From Marisa cornuarietis (Eukaryota; Mollusca; Gastropoda; Architaenioglossa; Ampullariidae), in the NCBI GenBank assembly GCA_004794655.1, contig SMMW01000622.1, positions 11,660,501 to 11,724,500 of the forward strand: a stretch of 64,000 nucleotides of DNA, given 5' to 3'. The translations under genes and the position numbers were made by a program. Positions 11,403 through 25,303 of the stretch are shown here, one piece after another. The notes beneath the pieces were generated by a model. It was not told the origin of the DNA. It saw only the letters and a list, made by a program, of their open reading frames with translations, and made no database searches. Positions within the stretch are counted from its first letter, which is position 1; every line of letters begins with the position of its first letter.

Positions 11403-14400
11403 AACCCATCATCTCTTAAAAATTGTCTGGGCCTGAGTTTCACATTATATTTTATTAACCATCTGTAGAATAGTTCTATAAATTTCAGAATGTTATCTAG
11501 AGTTATTCAGATTTGGTGCATATTTAACATTAGTTGGAAGTTAGTTCCCAATTTGCAGTAATACTTGCCTTTAATAGTTGAATAATATCTGATAAACACT
11601 TTTCCTTCTGAATTTCTAGTAATATTTGTGATGAGAAAAATACATACAAAGTACTTAAGTCTATCATAATAATATATATATCTTTACATCCTACAAGTTA
11701 TTTAGTAGCACATCTTTGTACTCTGTCCACTAATATCAATTGCCTCTTTAAGAACTAACACCATATCACATTGGCATATTCCAATTAATGTGGGTGCAGA
11801 AGTCTTTTGTACAATTTTTAAAATGTCTATCAAAATGCCTTAGTCCTCCTAATAATGCCAACCATTTGATTTGCCTTTACCACTCAATCAAAATTTACCC
11901 TGAAGTCCTTCGCATCACAGGCTTTTATTATCTGCACCTCATCGCCCATTTTTATATTACACATGCATCTTGGATTATTCTTACCTACATGCTTTACTCC
12001 ACCCATTGATGATATATTCAAATATTCTTTGTATCATTTGCAAAGTGCATCCTGCAACATGTTTTCAGCAATTTTGCACAAAGCCTCGAGATGTATGTAT
12101 AATTTGAATTATACAACAAATCAAACATACTTATTCTTTGAAATTTGCTGTAGATGATTTCAACAAATTTTTATATGGCAGCAGGATCCTTTACACCATG
12201 TCTACAAGTAACAGGCACTCCGAAATGTTCATTTAGAAAACTTGAAAAAGTCATTTTCTTTGAAATGACATAAAAGTCTTACTCAATTCTCACACACGTT
12301 GCGGCATAGAGTGCATCATAGTACATGTATTTCATGTACTGCTACTGTATAACTGAATGGATTACTTTGGAATTTGTGGTTTTGGACTTTGGTAACATTG
12401 CACTGTTTTTAAGTTAGAACAAATGAACTTATATATTAAACATATAACACAAGGAGTCATATTTTACCCTTTTTATTATTATAAACAAAATATTTAGGAC
12501 TCACTAAATATCTTATAAATAAACATTGCGTACTTATGTATCTTGTGTTGTGATACATGTAATGATGAATGAGAAATATGCCAGTTTTTGTATGTGCATA
12601 TAGAAATAAAGAGTGATATTGCACAATTTTAAGTTTGTCTCAAATGCATCATGCAAGTACAGTGTATTGCCCTTTCAATGAAAGATAGGAAGTGGCTGAC
12701 TGAGCTGTGCTTTTACAACCACACAGTTTTTGATTCTGTTTATTAGCAGCGGGTATGTTGGCCATGCCTTGTCTCTAGTGTGTGGTTGTGCATGAATGGT
12801 GAGAGGGGAAAACATGTGTGATTTAAAATGAACTTGCATGCATCTGTATGTGTATTTCTTTGTGCTTATGTGTTTGTAGCAAATTGTTCAGCAGTTAAAC
12901 AGTCATAGTAAGACAATCTAAGTCTCTGTGTTTAATACCTTTTACAATAAAGAACCTAATCGGCATATGTCACTAATTCTTCTAGAGGATTCTTTGTAAA
13001 TATTAAATCTTTGCAGTTCTGTCCTATTTTTCAACATTTTTTTTCCTGTTTGCATTTTACACTCAATTTGTTCATTTATCTCTATTCTATGGTATAAAAG
13101 TGAGCACCATACACACATCTTTAAAGTATTTGTCTTTGAAAACAGTATCTAGGCTCTATGAATGGATATAAACTTTACACTCAAGATGGCTACTAGCACA
13201 CAAATTAGCACAAGATTCTAAGGGCTGATGCTAATAATTTTTCATTATTTTCTTCAATGATGAAATAAAATTATTTACTCCTGGAAGATTGAAAAGAGCC
13301 TCTTCTCCACTGATATGCAATAAAGCAAGTCTTGATCCCAGCTATTTTATAGCTCATTGAAAGCACCATGGAACAACAGGTAATATTAAGCCTAAAATGC
13401 GAACAAAACTAGGCACCACAACTATAGCTTAGAATGAAATATTTGAGCAAATAATAACTGAAATTACAGAAGAGAACCAATTCAAATTTTTGTAATGTTG
13501 CTACAGCCAAAACAGTTGGTTGTACTGACAAAGAGTGACAGTAAAATGAATGGCCACACCAGAGCTAACTAAAATGCCCAGTTCAATTACTGTCCTTCTG
13601 GAGTGCACAGTGTATTTTAAATAAATGATTAATACTTTACTGAAGTGCTTTATAAGCAAGTACCAAAAAATCTTATTCCAGCCATAGTGTGACCAAAATA
13701 ATCCTAGAGAACAAAAATAAATTTCTACAGTTTATATAAAAGAAAATATGTGACTGTTGATGTCAAATAATATTGCATTTATATTCCAGCAAGCAGACTT
13801 TAGACATCAGTCAAACATACAACTCTAATTACACAGAATCTGCAAGAGGAAATCCACAAATTGAATTTCCTTTAAGGAAAACTGATATTTTTGAGGACTG
13901 AAATCATCTAATACTGTTATGCACAATAAAGAGGGATTCACACAATACTTCAATGACTGGCTTCTTCAGATGATCACTTTGAAAGATCATTTGTTCCTAT
14001 CAAAAATCAAAGCATAAAGAAACAGTATTTTTAAAAAACCAACAAACAGATTGAAAACATATTTAAATATCAAACTTTCTGCTGGAACAAAAAGCGTCTG
14101 AAGTAAAAATATTTCCTCACCTACCATTCATTTACACAACCACACAAAAAGTGATTCCACAAACAGCAACTCTTTTCCTAGCATATAAACTGATAAACCA
14201 GACCCACAAAGACTCAGTTTCAGATGGATATGAAGACTGGTGCACTTAAGTGAACATGATTAGCACCACACAGTTTTTTTTTTAATCTTTGCTGATGTTT
14301 GCAAGATACAAAGTTCTAGAATGTTAATACTAATTAAACATTAATTATTTGTACTGTGTAAATTATTTTTATCACAATGTAGGAGGGAGAATAGAGAAGA

Positions 14401-15341
14401 CATACAATCTAGCAAATTGGTGTTTGAAGAAGACAAAGTTAAGAATGCATCTAAAAGAGTTGTCAATGAATAGGCTGGTATGCTTATTTGGACCTAGAAG
14501 ACGTAACTAAAATATGGAATTTGCTACAAAACAGTCCTTGTCTTATTTCAATTCATGCTCCCTAAATGGGGCCGAATTCCACAAAATGTAAGGGTGCAAG
14601 ACAAGTATGGCATGTATGTAACAAGATCTCCATAGTACCATATATTGTCAGATTGCCAAGACTGCATTTAAAAACTAAACTTATATGAAAATATGGCTTT
14701 TTATTTTGCTCCTGAAAATATTCAGATCTCCCTGCAAGGCTGTGGTGTCAATTATTATTAAACTTTTGTTCTGAAAGCATTCTCAAATGCTTAAATATTC
14801 TGCAAGTCTTTAACTTGTAAAAGAATGTCACTAAAAACATTACAATATCTACATGTATATGTCTAAACAAGCGGATTTATGTTCGTTGCTTCTTTGTCCA
14901 AACTATCTTTTCTTTCAAAAGAGATTCATTAATCCAGAAATCAAAAATCCCTTCTGGCAGAATGATGCAAAATATATATCCTCACTGACTTAGCAGAAGA
15001 CAAAACACTTACAGTATTCACTTCTTGTAATGAATATCAAAATCAAAAATAGCTGTTCCCCAACCTCCCTAAAATTTGTGTCAGAACTTTTATGTAGGCA
15101 TAAAATATAAATTAATTCTCTCCTTTCTCTTTCTCACATCTACAAACACTTTCTCTCTCACACACAAGTGCACTTATATCTACAGACTGTGCAAGTACAC
15201 ATGCATACATACAATGCAAATAAAAAGGAGCACACATGCACTCAGCACACTTATTTGCACCTTATTTGCTGAGCTTAGACCTCTCTGAACACATGCAATT
15301 TATCCCAGATGTTTCTGAAGACTTTCAATAAGCATCCTTGG
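11403..15341. other. Intergenic DNA and KLHL 3' UTR
   Basis: AT-rich sequence with no ORF or splice pattern I can support on either strand. The right end (roughly 14.5-15.34 kb) should hold the 3' UTR of the minus-strand kelch gene; several minus-strand AATAAA candidates exist and I cannot choose among them. No repeat family was recognised with confidence. Confidence 0.5.
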
Positions 15342-18300
15342 CTATAAAGTCGGCTTCTCTATGATTGCCACACCGGCATAGCTCCGCTTGGTCATCATGG
15401 AACTGTTCAGCAATGTCCATGTGTTAGACTGGGGATCAAACATTTCCACAGACCCAAGATTGGATGAACCATCATCTCCACCTACCACATACAGGTAGCC
15501 ACCTGTTGCCACCACACCTGAAGGAATGACCAATTTGGAATAAAGCAGGTTGAAAACAGAAGAAAGTAGAAATCATTCATGGACTTGCACATAAAAGTAA
15601 CACATATAAAATAAAGGTTAATAAAACATCCAATTATCATTAATTTGTCACAATAATGTCATTTTTGCTTTTCTGGCCAATGACATACCTGTCGCTTAAG
15701 TAAATGCCGTTCATGTGAGAGGCTTAATAATACATTTCCATGGCAGCTTTTCTACTTGTGATGTCACATTAACTAGTATTCTCAACCCTTTTCAAGCAGT
15801 TGAGAATGGCAAATATACAAAGGCTTATACGTGCTATATGTACTTATATGTACTAAATTAAATAGTATCATTTGAAAACAATTTAGCCCTCACGACCTTT
15901 AACTTTTATATCAGTTCATTATCCTTATTATGAATTTTTTATCACCAAAAACAGCACTCATGCACTGATTAATCTGTATATTTATAAGGGTTCAGAGACA
16001 AATATAAAGCTTGAACAGCATGTTTGCAATGAGTTAAACAAAACTTTGTTTTGACCACAGTGACAAAGGAAATGGTCAAATAGAAAGATGTAAATTAGCA
16101 CTGATGTATTTATAGGAGTGCCTATAGTGGAATCGAAATTCTAGAATGCATTTAACTATGAATTCCTTGTTCTGCATCCATTTAACTCAAAAGATATTAT
16201 AAAGTATGCTTAACTATGAAGATTTCTATTCTACCAAAACCAAACTATTCAAACTTCTATGGTCTGCCTGTTGCAGCCAATGTATCTTTATCGTGGCTGG
16301 CAAAGAAAACTCTGAAGAATTGTTTCACATTGGTAACAATATTAACAGCACTTGACACACCTGCATTCCTGCGACAAGTGTGCATGTCAGCCACCTGTGA
16401 CCAGCAGTTGGTGTCTGGGTTGTAAACTTCCACACTCTTTCTGACAAGAGGTCCATCATGGCCGCCTACTGCGTACAGCAGACCATTGACAACACCAACA
16501 CCTTGTGACCATAACAGAACAGAAATGAAAGCTTATTTTGGTGTTGTTTTTTTTAAAACTAAATGTTCCTGTTTTTGCATTCCCATATGCAATCGCTCTC
16601 TTTGAAAGTGAAAAGTACAAGTAATGGTTACTTTCTATGAACATAAAACTAACCTGAGGCCATAGTTATGTACCAAGCATTTTGTCTTCGTAGTTATAAA
16701 GTCTGGACACTGGAGATGTAGCTTTATACTTGGGGCTGTAGTTATAAAGCAGTGGCAAAGATGCCCTAGGGTAAAGTAGTAAAGCAATGTCTGTGGGGGT
16801 CTGCACACTGCTTTTCAACTTGAGAGACAAGACAATTACTCTTTGTTTCCCTACTTTGCTCCCGAACAATGTTTCATCTCACTTCATAGCTATGGCCACA
16901 GCTGAGAAACTTGTTTATGGTGAAACCCAGTCAAGACACACCTGCTCCACTTCGTCGACATGACATATCTGCCACCATCATCCACAAGTCACTCAAAGGA
17001 TTGTAACACTCGACTGAACTTAGACACTGTCTTGATGCACCATCATATCCTCCAACAGCATAGAGAAGATCTGGGAAAGTGTAAAAACCCTTTTAAAACA
17101 TCTGGCACACAGTACCGAGTAATAAAATTTCACCAAATGAACCAGACGTAGGAATGACATATTGCAACATTACTGCCTGTAACACTTTAAGTACTTTTTG
17201 GGATATGTGTGCAAATTGAGCTTTTCACTAACTTAATGACAAAGATAATGGGAGAAAAGTCACTGCACAAAATGAAGCACAAAACATGCATACATGAGAG
17301 CAAAATGTTCGTAATCCAATAAACATCTGGTAAAGTTGATAGGAGTTTCACATAGGTTTTAAATGCATGGAATGAAAACTATTTCCCAAAGCTCATGGCA
17401 CAAAAGAAACTTCAGGCATTCAGGATAGTAAATGAACATTAATAAGTACAGAAACCAGCAGATTAAAGCAGTCCAATCAGTTTCATTAGGAAGGTCAGAA
17501 GAAAATTAAAAAGCATAACTCTGTTTTTAATAGAAATATGAAGATCCATGACTTACTTCCAACAACTCCAACACCCACACTACTGCGTCGCACACTCATG
17601 CAAGCTATTGTCTTCCATTCTCCTGTACGTGGATCAAAATACTCTGCAGAGTCTAGACCTGGGAAAGATGGGAGTCAAACATCACATACACATACACAAC
17701 CACACATAAAGTCTGTCTTTCCATGTAACAATGTATAGATTATCTAAATAAAAAATATGCATTAGAAATTCTGGTGACAAAATCTGCAATAATTTTCTTG
17801 TTATTTCTTTCAAACTACATGTAATTTTACAATTTATGAACTCTTAAAAAAAAATAAAACCAAATAAAAGAACAGAATGAAAATTGGTATCATGTAAATA
17901 AAATATAAACATAAGTCAAGCTTTAATACCTGTGGCCCCATCAAAACCTCCGACAGCATAAATATGGCCATTGAGAACAGCCACCCCTAAAGTACTTCGT
18001 CTGGCTTCCATACTTGGACATGAATTCCAGGTGTCATTTGCTGGGTCATATACATCAATGCTCCTCACTCTTAAAGAACCATTAAATCCACCAACTGCAT
18101 AAACCAAGCCATTTAAAACTGCCAGTCCTGCAAGAAGGCAACAATATTTTATATTCTTAAACAAAAGGTTCTCCACAAAGAAAAACTTTAGAGAAAACAA
18201 TAAAAGTATGTTTTGTCAGAAAGCTTTCATGACGAAATGACAAGACCGGCTTAATTTGTTGAAACATATTATTTGTGAGAAATTCAAAAAACATCTACCA

Positions 18301-21300
18301 GCAAATTAAAGTGATCTATACTCTGACCATTTTCAACTTTTAAGTTGGAACCAATCACACAATTTTTAAATATGTCTACTCTCTTTGCTGAAATAAGATT
18401 ATAGGTGTGTTGACAGCCTTAAGGTTAATGGGAATTTAAAAAAATCTCCTGAACAAATTTCAATAACTCAATAACTTTGCAGCCTGCAAAAACTTTCAGT
18501 CATGCTCAGCAATAGTAATCACCAAGTACCCAAAGAACATCAGCATATACAATTTCTTACCACAACGACAACGTCTGGATGGCATGTCTGCCAGCTGATG
18601 CCACTTATCCTCACTGAAGTCATAGCATTCTACACTGCGGATGGCTTTTGGTGCTTGACCACCAACAACAAGGAGAACCTTTACACAAGCAGATCATAAT
18701 AATAATAAAAACTTATTTAAATAATACATTTCTTTAGCTTGGCATGGCGCTTAATGTTTTAACAAAAGAGTAGTACAGACAACAAATACAGCAGAACAGC
18801 TTGCAAACATCAAAAAAGAAGTTAGGTGATGTAAGTGTGGGGAGAGATGGTGAGAAATGGTAGGACTACGAGACGACCAGTTATTGGAGGTATTCATAAA
18901 ATAGGTGGGTCTTAAAATGAGTTATGAAGAGGAAAGTGTCAATAGTGAAGACTGTGCAAAGCAGTAAAGGCAAAAGGACTGTAGACAATGGGGCCAGTGA
19001 AAGTAAAGGGGCTACACACAAATGTGCCATCAGCTATGTGTGTGTGTGCATGCACATGCACATATTTATGCATGTGTGTGCATAACAGACTCATAAAGAC
19101 GGTTGTTCGAAGATACCAATGGAAGAGGGACTAGAACACTTCACCAACAGTTCCCTGATGTTTCAAATGTGCAATTGACAGACTAGAGCTTTTCCCATAA
19201 CCTTTTTTTCTTACCGCCCTTATGAAGCATTGTCACCGACCATAATTACCCATAAGGAAAACAAAATCAAGTACAAACACATCATTCTTCCAATTAAGCT
19301 ATTGTGAGGCGCAAAACTATCAATCCCACAAGCCAGCAGTCATTAAAACGTTCATAAATGATGACTTGATACATTTTAAAATACTAGTACCAGCTATCTG
19401 GCACTTCTACTTCCCTTCCCACTACAAGATAGTTCTGAAAGTTTTGAGAAGTCCCTTATTGTGCATATGTATGCACTTACATGTACTGTCATTAACACAA
19501 GAGACTGGTGAAGGAGGAAACATACAATGATCTTTTAAATTTTATAAAGTAATTCACAGAATCTAATTTAACTTGCGTAGATTTATGTTTGTTATAAAGA
19601 GGTATTAGTAGGAGTTCAAAGACAAATAAGTGTTGTAAAAACAGAAAACTGTACACCAGTTATCTTTTCTTCAAAAACAAACCTTTGGAAGTCCAATAGG
19701 ATTTCGTGGTTGAGTCCTCGGAGTCTTAAAAAGAATTTTCTGCTCAACTTTCAGCAAGTGATACTTCATGGCTTCAATCAAAAAGTCCTTGCAGCGAGAA
19801 TTTCCTTTGATAAGTGGTTCCTCTTCTACCCGTTGCACTATGTAGTCCTGTGCCATTAGTGGCAGTCGTACATGCTCAAGCAATCTCTCAAGGTGTTCCT
19901 GGCGCCTGTGTAAGTCATGATTTACCCAGGACATCACAGCCTCGTAAACCTGGGCGGTAAAATACACGTACAGATTATATATTACACAACACACAAAAAG
20001 TGAAAAATGTTAATTACTTTTTTCCAGACCAATGATATCCATTTACGTAAAACTTACAGGAATATGTCTGTCTAATGACCATTGACTCTAACCTCTTACT
20101 CTGTTAAGTTAATAATAACAATGAACCCTTACAAAATGAATACAAAAATAAATGAAAATGGAACTGCTTCAATAATTTTTACGAGATTCAAAATATAAAA
20201 TGCTATATATGCAAACCCTTTCCTCAGCATTTGCTAGATAGCCTTACTTGCTCCTCTGCAGAAACAGTCAGTCTGTCACTAGATATTAACTTGGCAACGC
20301 GTTCTGCATTCAGGGACAAAAACTCATCATAATGCACCAGCTCCCTGGGTAAAAAGGTCATAAAGACATGATTACTGTTACTTCATTACTATATATATAT
20401 TCATAGAACATTAAAGCAGCTAAGAAAACCAGGAAGGAAACTATACTTTTCAAGTCATGCAGCTATTGCTGTTTTAACTATTATGAAGTTTCAAAGTTAA
20501 AGTGCTATGCATATAAATTTATGTATAATATATATATATATACACACACAAACACTCATATATATATATACACACACACATGCAAAACAAATGTGTTTTA
20601 GGAGTGTTGTATGTTGTAGCTTAATGCCATGTCAACAACAAAGGCCACATCATGGCGAATAATTTATGAGAAATGAACGAATTTACCATTAATAATTTTG
20701 TTTTTTAAATGACATACGTAAAATGTTGTTCAATGTATGTCTGTGCGTGGTGGAGAAGATCATTGCAAGCATGGATGTCAGCAAAATCACAAATCCCCAA
20801 ACAATTAGAAGGATGAAGCTGGGTTGTCAGAAATTCACAGCAAGCATCATGTACCTCTGTAATCTGTAAAAGGTTTGCTGCTGGCAGCAGTGTCTGAAAA
20901 ATAAAATAAATAATACAACATAAAATATAACAAGAAGTAAAGATGCTTCAATAAAGTGTGTATTGTTCATCTGTTTTGGTATTTATTAGCAACAGAGTAC
21001 AAAATAGTTTTGTTTACCTATTTATGTTAAAATCTGAAACATCATTTTCAATCTTCTTTTAACAACAGAATCATAAATTGTAAATGCTAGGAGCATGTTT
21101 ATACCTGTACATTTTCTTCTGTGACATGAATTTCTGATGTGTAGATGAAATCAACAAGGAGTAAAAGTGCCTTAGGGTCAATGGCCTGCAAGGTGATACA
21201 ATCAGACTTCGACTCAGCCATCTCCCCTGTGAACATGGCATAAAAATACTGGCTGCATGCTGAAAGAACATTCTTGTGAGCCAAGATTTCTACGTCCCCT

Positions 21301-21721
21301 GCAACCAAGGTTACATCACACAGCAAGCCAGATCTGAAAAACATAAAAGCAAAACATGAAAATAAATATCTAGTAACTAAATTAATTATATACTTCAATC
21401 CACTAACCACTTTATTCATGACATCTATCTTTATTTATATTTTAGAAGCTCGGCTATTAAAAAACTTATGATCCAATTTTACCACCAAAAGCACTTAATA
21501 AAATTTTTTCAAAAAGTAATGCTCCATCTTTGCTCCGATATCCAGGCAAAATATAAATAAACTACAATTTTACAATTCCTGTTTAAAAGACCTTGGAAAC
21601 AAAGACTTCACACTTACTTTCTCATCTGATTTAGCAGTTCAAACGCTTTTTGAGCGTGTTGTGGGTGTTTGTAAGCTGGATGCTCCCTTCCTGTGGCAAT
21701 CTTTGGACGAACTGTATCCAT
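15342..21721 (-). CDS. KLHL2/3: Kelch-like protein of the KLHL2/KLHL3 class (BTB-BACK-kelch)
   Basis: Eleven coding exons (minus): 21721-21618, 21333-21105, 20893-20718, 20344-20248, 19949-19683, 18678-18561, 18127-17930, 17658-17557, 17070-16942, 16501-16361 and 15517-15342. They total 1,737 nt, 578 residues plus stop, close to human KLHL2/KLHL3 (about 590), and every junction keeps phase. Residues about 38-145 form a BTB domain ([19 protein letters not shown]), about 150-255 the BACK domain ([19 protein letters not shown] block in the fifth exon), and 292-578 six kelch repeats, each with YAVGG or YVVGG and a later [12 protein letters not shown] and [11 protein letters not shown] are typical of KLHL2/3. 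Family members bridge CUL3 to substrates through the kelch propeller; for vertebrate KLHL2/3 the known substrates are WNK kinases. ATG 21721 is the first Met after an in-frame stop. Probably the single protostome co-orthologue of KLHL2 and KLHL3. Confidence 0.93.
16655..16870 (-). repeat. Dispersed repeat shared with 57.88-58.06 kb
   Basis: Its reverse complement matches 57880-58060 in several ordered blocks: ctttaccctag, tttgccact/c, gctttataa or actttataa, acatctccagtgtc against acatctgcagagtc, and cagac/tagac. It sits in a kelch-gene intron. No coding capacity; the family is unknown. Confidence 0.5.
18697..19190. repeat. Possible interspersed repeat beginning with (AAT)n
   Basis: It starts with an ataataataataaaaact tract followed by an element-like stretch (cttggcatggcgcttaatg, ataggtgggtcttaaaatgag). 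Similar (AAT)n plus 'ttatagcgc/ttatagagc' starts occur at 46196 and 54069, which suggests a dispersed family; the alignment is only by eye. It lies in a kelch-gene intron. Confidence 0.35.
20527..20582. repeat. Compound (TA)n/(CA)n microsatellite
   Basis: Alternating TA and CA dinucleotide runs in a kelch-gene intron. Confidence 0.8.
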
Positions 21722-23080
21722 TTGGTACACAACTGTGCTGACTTTCAATTTGAATCATATGTCATCTCCCACGTCGAAAAGAAAATAAATTTACAGCCTT
21801 TCTCATTCCTTTTTTTTGTTGCTAAACTGCAGCACAGCATCTTAAATGAAAGAATTTTTTAGCCATGGCTGGAATTTACTTTTAAATCACCATGTTTGCT
21901 GTGGAAGGGAAGTTAATGGTCCTGGAAAAAATGTTATTAAATGTTAAAATATTAAATGTATTTATATGTCTGTCAAGTCATCTATCAAGCTTCAAGGCAT
22001 AATTTTTAATGATAATCTTGTAAACTCAACACTATGATCAAAGTGCAAAAATAAACTCTGAACATAAACATAGCTGCAACGATTCACAAGAATATTAAGG
22101 CACAAACTGAGTTGTTTCCTAACTGTCTACAACAAACATTAGTTTGAAGCCACAACATTGTAACTTTTCAATAACCATAATCGATTTGCCAATGGGACAA
22201 GGATAGAAATTTTATGTGAAAGCAAATGTTATTCTACTAGTTTAGGGTCCCCCAGTTACTTAGTGCACATTATTATATCCGATACTGCAATGAATTTATT
22301 TGAAGTTAATTCTTTAAAAAGAATCAGATTGCGAGTATTACTAGTATTATTACTATTGGTCCCTAAAACGTAAAATGTAGTTCTGTTAACCGTCGTCTGA
22401 GTTATGTGTGAAGTCTCGGAGTGCAGACAAGACAAAATAGTAGCATTGATAGAATCATTACAGAGAACAACATGCTGAATACAGAGCAAATAATACAATA
22501 CATTTATAACTATTAGCATTCACTTTCATATTATTATTCACCCTGGCCGTCCAGCCATACCACACAGCGCTAATACTAATACTGATATATTACATACAGA
22601 CCTGGTCGTATCAAATCTAATGTTAACACTCTTCTGGCGCAAAATTGGTTACATTTCTCAAACCTAAAAATACTAAGCAAACACCTGGCACCTTACCATC
22701 AGCTTTTTAGGTTCTTTTTCCTTGTCAAAACCGAAAACCAATAAAATAAAATCGATTGTACTGAAGCCACAGTATACACAAACTTATTAGAAATCTACCA
22801 TTTGAGGATTGTGAAACTTTTTGAGAATATTACAGGAAGTTGACAAGCTAATTTGATTTATGGCTCTTTTACTGTACATGCTGACGCATTATATAATTAT
22901 ATAGAATCTGATTGTCCTATTTGTAGGGATTCCTCTGGGTCCAGGGAAAAACAAATGTTTATAATGACTAGTAACATGTTGAACTTGGCTAGTTTTCATC
23001 AGTGTGTAATTGAAGTGATATCTATGTGTATATAATGTATGCTTATATTATATTGTGCGAAAAAATTAACGACAGCTTAC
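21722..23080. other. Probable 5' intron/leader region of the kelch gene
   Basis: The sequence upstream of the first coding exon of the kelch gene is AT-rich with no supported ORF. If the minus-strand donor at 23080/23081 is real, most of it is the first intron. Confidence 0.35.
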
Positions 23081-23333
23081 TTGAAAAAAACTTTGAGTTG
23101 CTAATGAAAATAATGACAGGATAAGTAGATGCTGCAGGCACACCCGGCCGTAAGTTATGTCGTCTGCTGCCGAAGGAGCAACGTCACGCATGCGCAAATA
23201 AATGGTAGTCATGCAAGTGCAAGAGCTTGGCGTCTGCTGCTACGCGCCTGCTCTGCCTGCTAACTGTATGGTTTCAAACCAACCTGCACGACAGATGTAG
23301 TGTCTATCATTAGCGAGAATGTCAGTGCTACAA
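23081..23333. promoter_or_regulatory. Candidate bidirectional promoter with opposing first-exon donors
   Basis: A GC- and CpG-richer island in AT-rich surroundings. It contains CACGCATGCGCA at 23185-23196, a near match to the NRF1 palindrome, overlapped by a CRE-like ACGTCAC at 23181. On the minus strand a TTTTCAA|GTAAGC donor at 23080/23081 could end a non-coding first exon of the kelch gene. On the plus strand ATGTCAGTGCTACAA|GTAAGT (ATG 23319, donor after 23333) could end a first exon of an unidentified transcript. No downstream partner exon was found for the plus side; it does not join the CH gene in frame. Confidence 0.35.
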
Positions 23334-25263
23334 GTAAGTAGTAAATTTCTACTTTTAGTGCAGTTTTTAGACCGTAGTAGAACTTTGAGCTCTTATTTAA
23401 CAGCGTTTACTTCCAAGCTTGTTGCAACACGTTCGATCATGTAGGAGTAATTCTTTATCGAGTCTGACCGGGCACCGATAAGCGCGGGGGTATTCAGGGT
23501 TAGATTTTTAATAACAAGGTGTCCAACTATGTACCAAAATCATGCCCAGGCGTCTGTTCTCGAATTGTCATTTAGGTAGCAATTAATTAATAGAATCTTG
23601 GAATGATATATAACAGCAATTAAAAAAACATATCGTTCTGATCGAGTCAAAATGCAATTAAGTGGGTAAAGTATTTTCCCTCTGATTTAAACTGTGTAAA
23701 ACGTAAAACGCACAGGAAGGCAAGAACAGATATGCTTCGCCTTGTGTGTGGAGATCGGAACAAAAGCCTTTAAATTCTGTATACGTTCAGAATGGCCATA
23801 TATCTCGATCGTAAATGGTTCATAAATTTCCCATATACATTTACGATTTATTTTACCACTGACATACAGGTGCTCTCACTGATGTTCCAAGCAGTAAATG
23901 TGACGCTTTTGATAAGCTACTGAAGAAAAATTGTGAACAAGTCAGCGTGGCTATGAATAATTGTAAATGTGTGAAGTTTTAGTACTATTGAATAGTAGAT
24001 AAAAAGCTAATAGGCTTTGGAGTATCTAAAGCATAAATCAAACCCAACTTCTAAAGTTCTTTTATTTGTTCACAGTTTCAGATACTTTCTTTAATAGCAA
24101 AGTTTATACATGTATATATTTTTATCGCTTTAGTTACTGTGGTTCCCTTTAACTACTATATATAGTTATAACTATGGTTAGCACTATTATGCACCGTGAA
24201 AATACTCCTCTGATTAGCCTTTATGCCTATAGTATTTGGTGATAAATGCATAGTAAAATCTATATCATTAGTTTATTTAGGTACATACATTTTGTACCTT
24301 GTCTATTTATTTACATTTGTGTGAGTGTGCACGGATGCATACAGGTGTGTGTATAGGTGAGAGAGGGCCAAAGAGAGGAGAAGGAGATAAAAAAAAAGAG
24401 AGACATTCTTGTCTAGTTGACAATAATATTGTATATTTTATATAATATATTATACATATAAATATATAAAACCATGTATAGTATATGTTGCTTTGTTGTA
24501 TGCACAAACTGAACATTCAAGACTAATAAATGAAGTGAACCTCTCATCTCAGGAGAAAACCTTTGCAAATGAATTTACAACTAATACACTTAAAATATAG
24601 CAAAAAACAAAAAAATTATTCATGTTAATTCCTATCGGAAATGTAGTTTCTTAATCAAAAGCATTTTTGTAGTTATTTAGGCTATTTGTGGGACAATAAT
24701 AATATTTTTCTGGCTGTCTGTTTGGTCTTGTAAAAAGCTTTTAGTATATCATGCTGTGTTTTAACATGTACCTTATGCTTCACAAAAATAGTGAATATAT
24801 GGACTTGTCAAAGTTATGGATATGTCACATTCTTGGGTTCTAAATCCAATTTTTACGCTTGCTGCCTATTTTCTTGAACGAATTCAGGTGGCTATATTTA
24901 AAAAAAAGTTTTGAAGCGGTTGAATACCCACATCACCCACAAAAACGAGCGGTGTGTCATACAATGGAATAATGCAATAGCAGACAAAACCGTTCATATA
25001 GTAATACTAGCCGTCGTCCAGCTATGTTCACTACTTTCGATCTGCGGCGTCATTTGAGTCTAGCTTAGTCATGCGCGACGTCGGTACAGCGAAATAGTGC
25101 AACACGTGTACTCTTGATGCCTCGATCATAATCTGAGATCATTTTCGTCAACGGCGACACGACGTTCTGAATCGCTCACTCTCATCTCTATATCTCTCGT
25201 TTTCTCTCTCATACATGTGCTATAAACAAGAAGTTTGCATGGTATGTTGCTTGCGTCTGTGAA

Positions 25264-25303
25264 TGTGTGTACGTGTGCGTGCGTGCGTACGCGCGCGTGT
25301 GTG
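25264..25303. repeat. GT/GC-rich microsatellite
   Basis: Alternating purine-pyrimidine tract (gtgtgt, gcgtgcgtac, gcgcgcgtgtgtg), a potential Z-DNA former. Confidence 0.7.

Noticed and set aside
23319..23333. MSVLQ mini-exon as the first coding exon of the tandem-CH gene
   Set aside because: Its phase does not join the first CH exon acceptor in an open frame.
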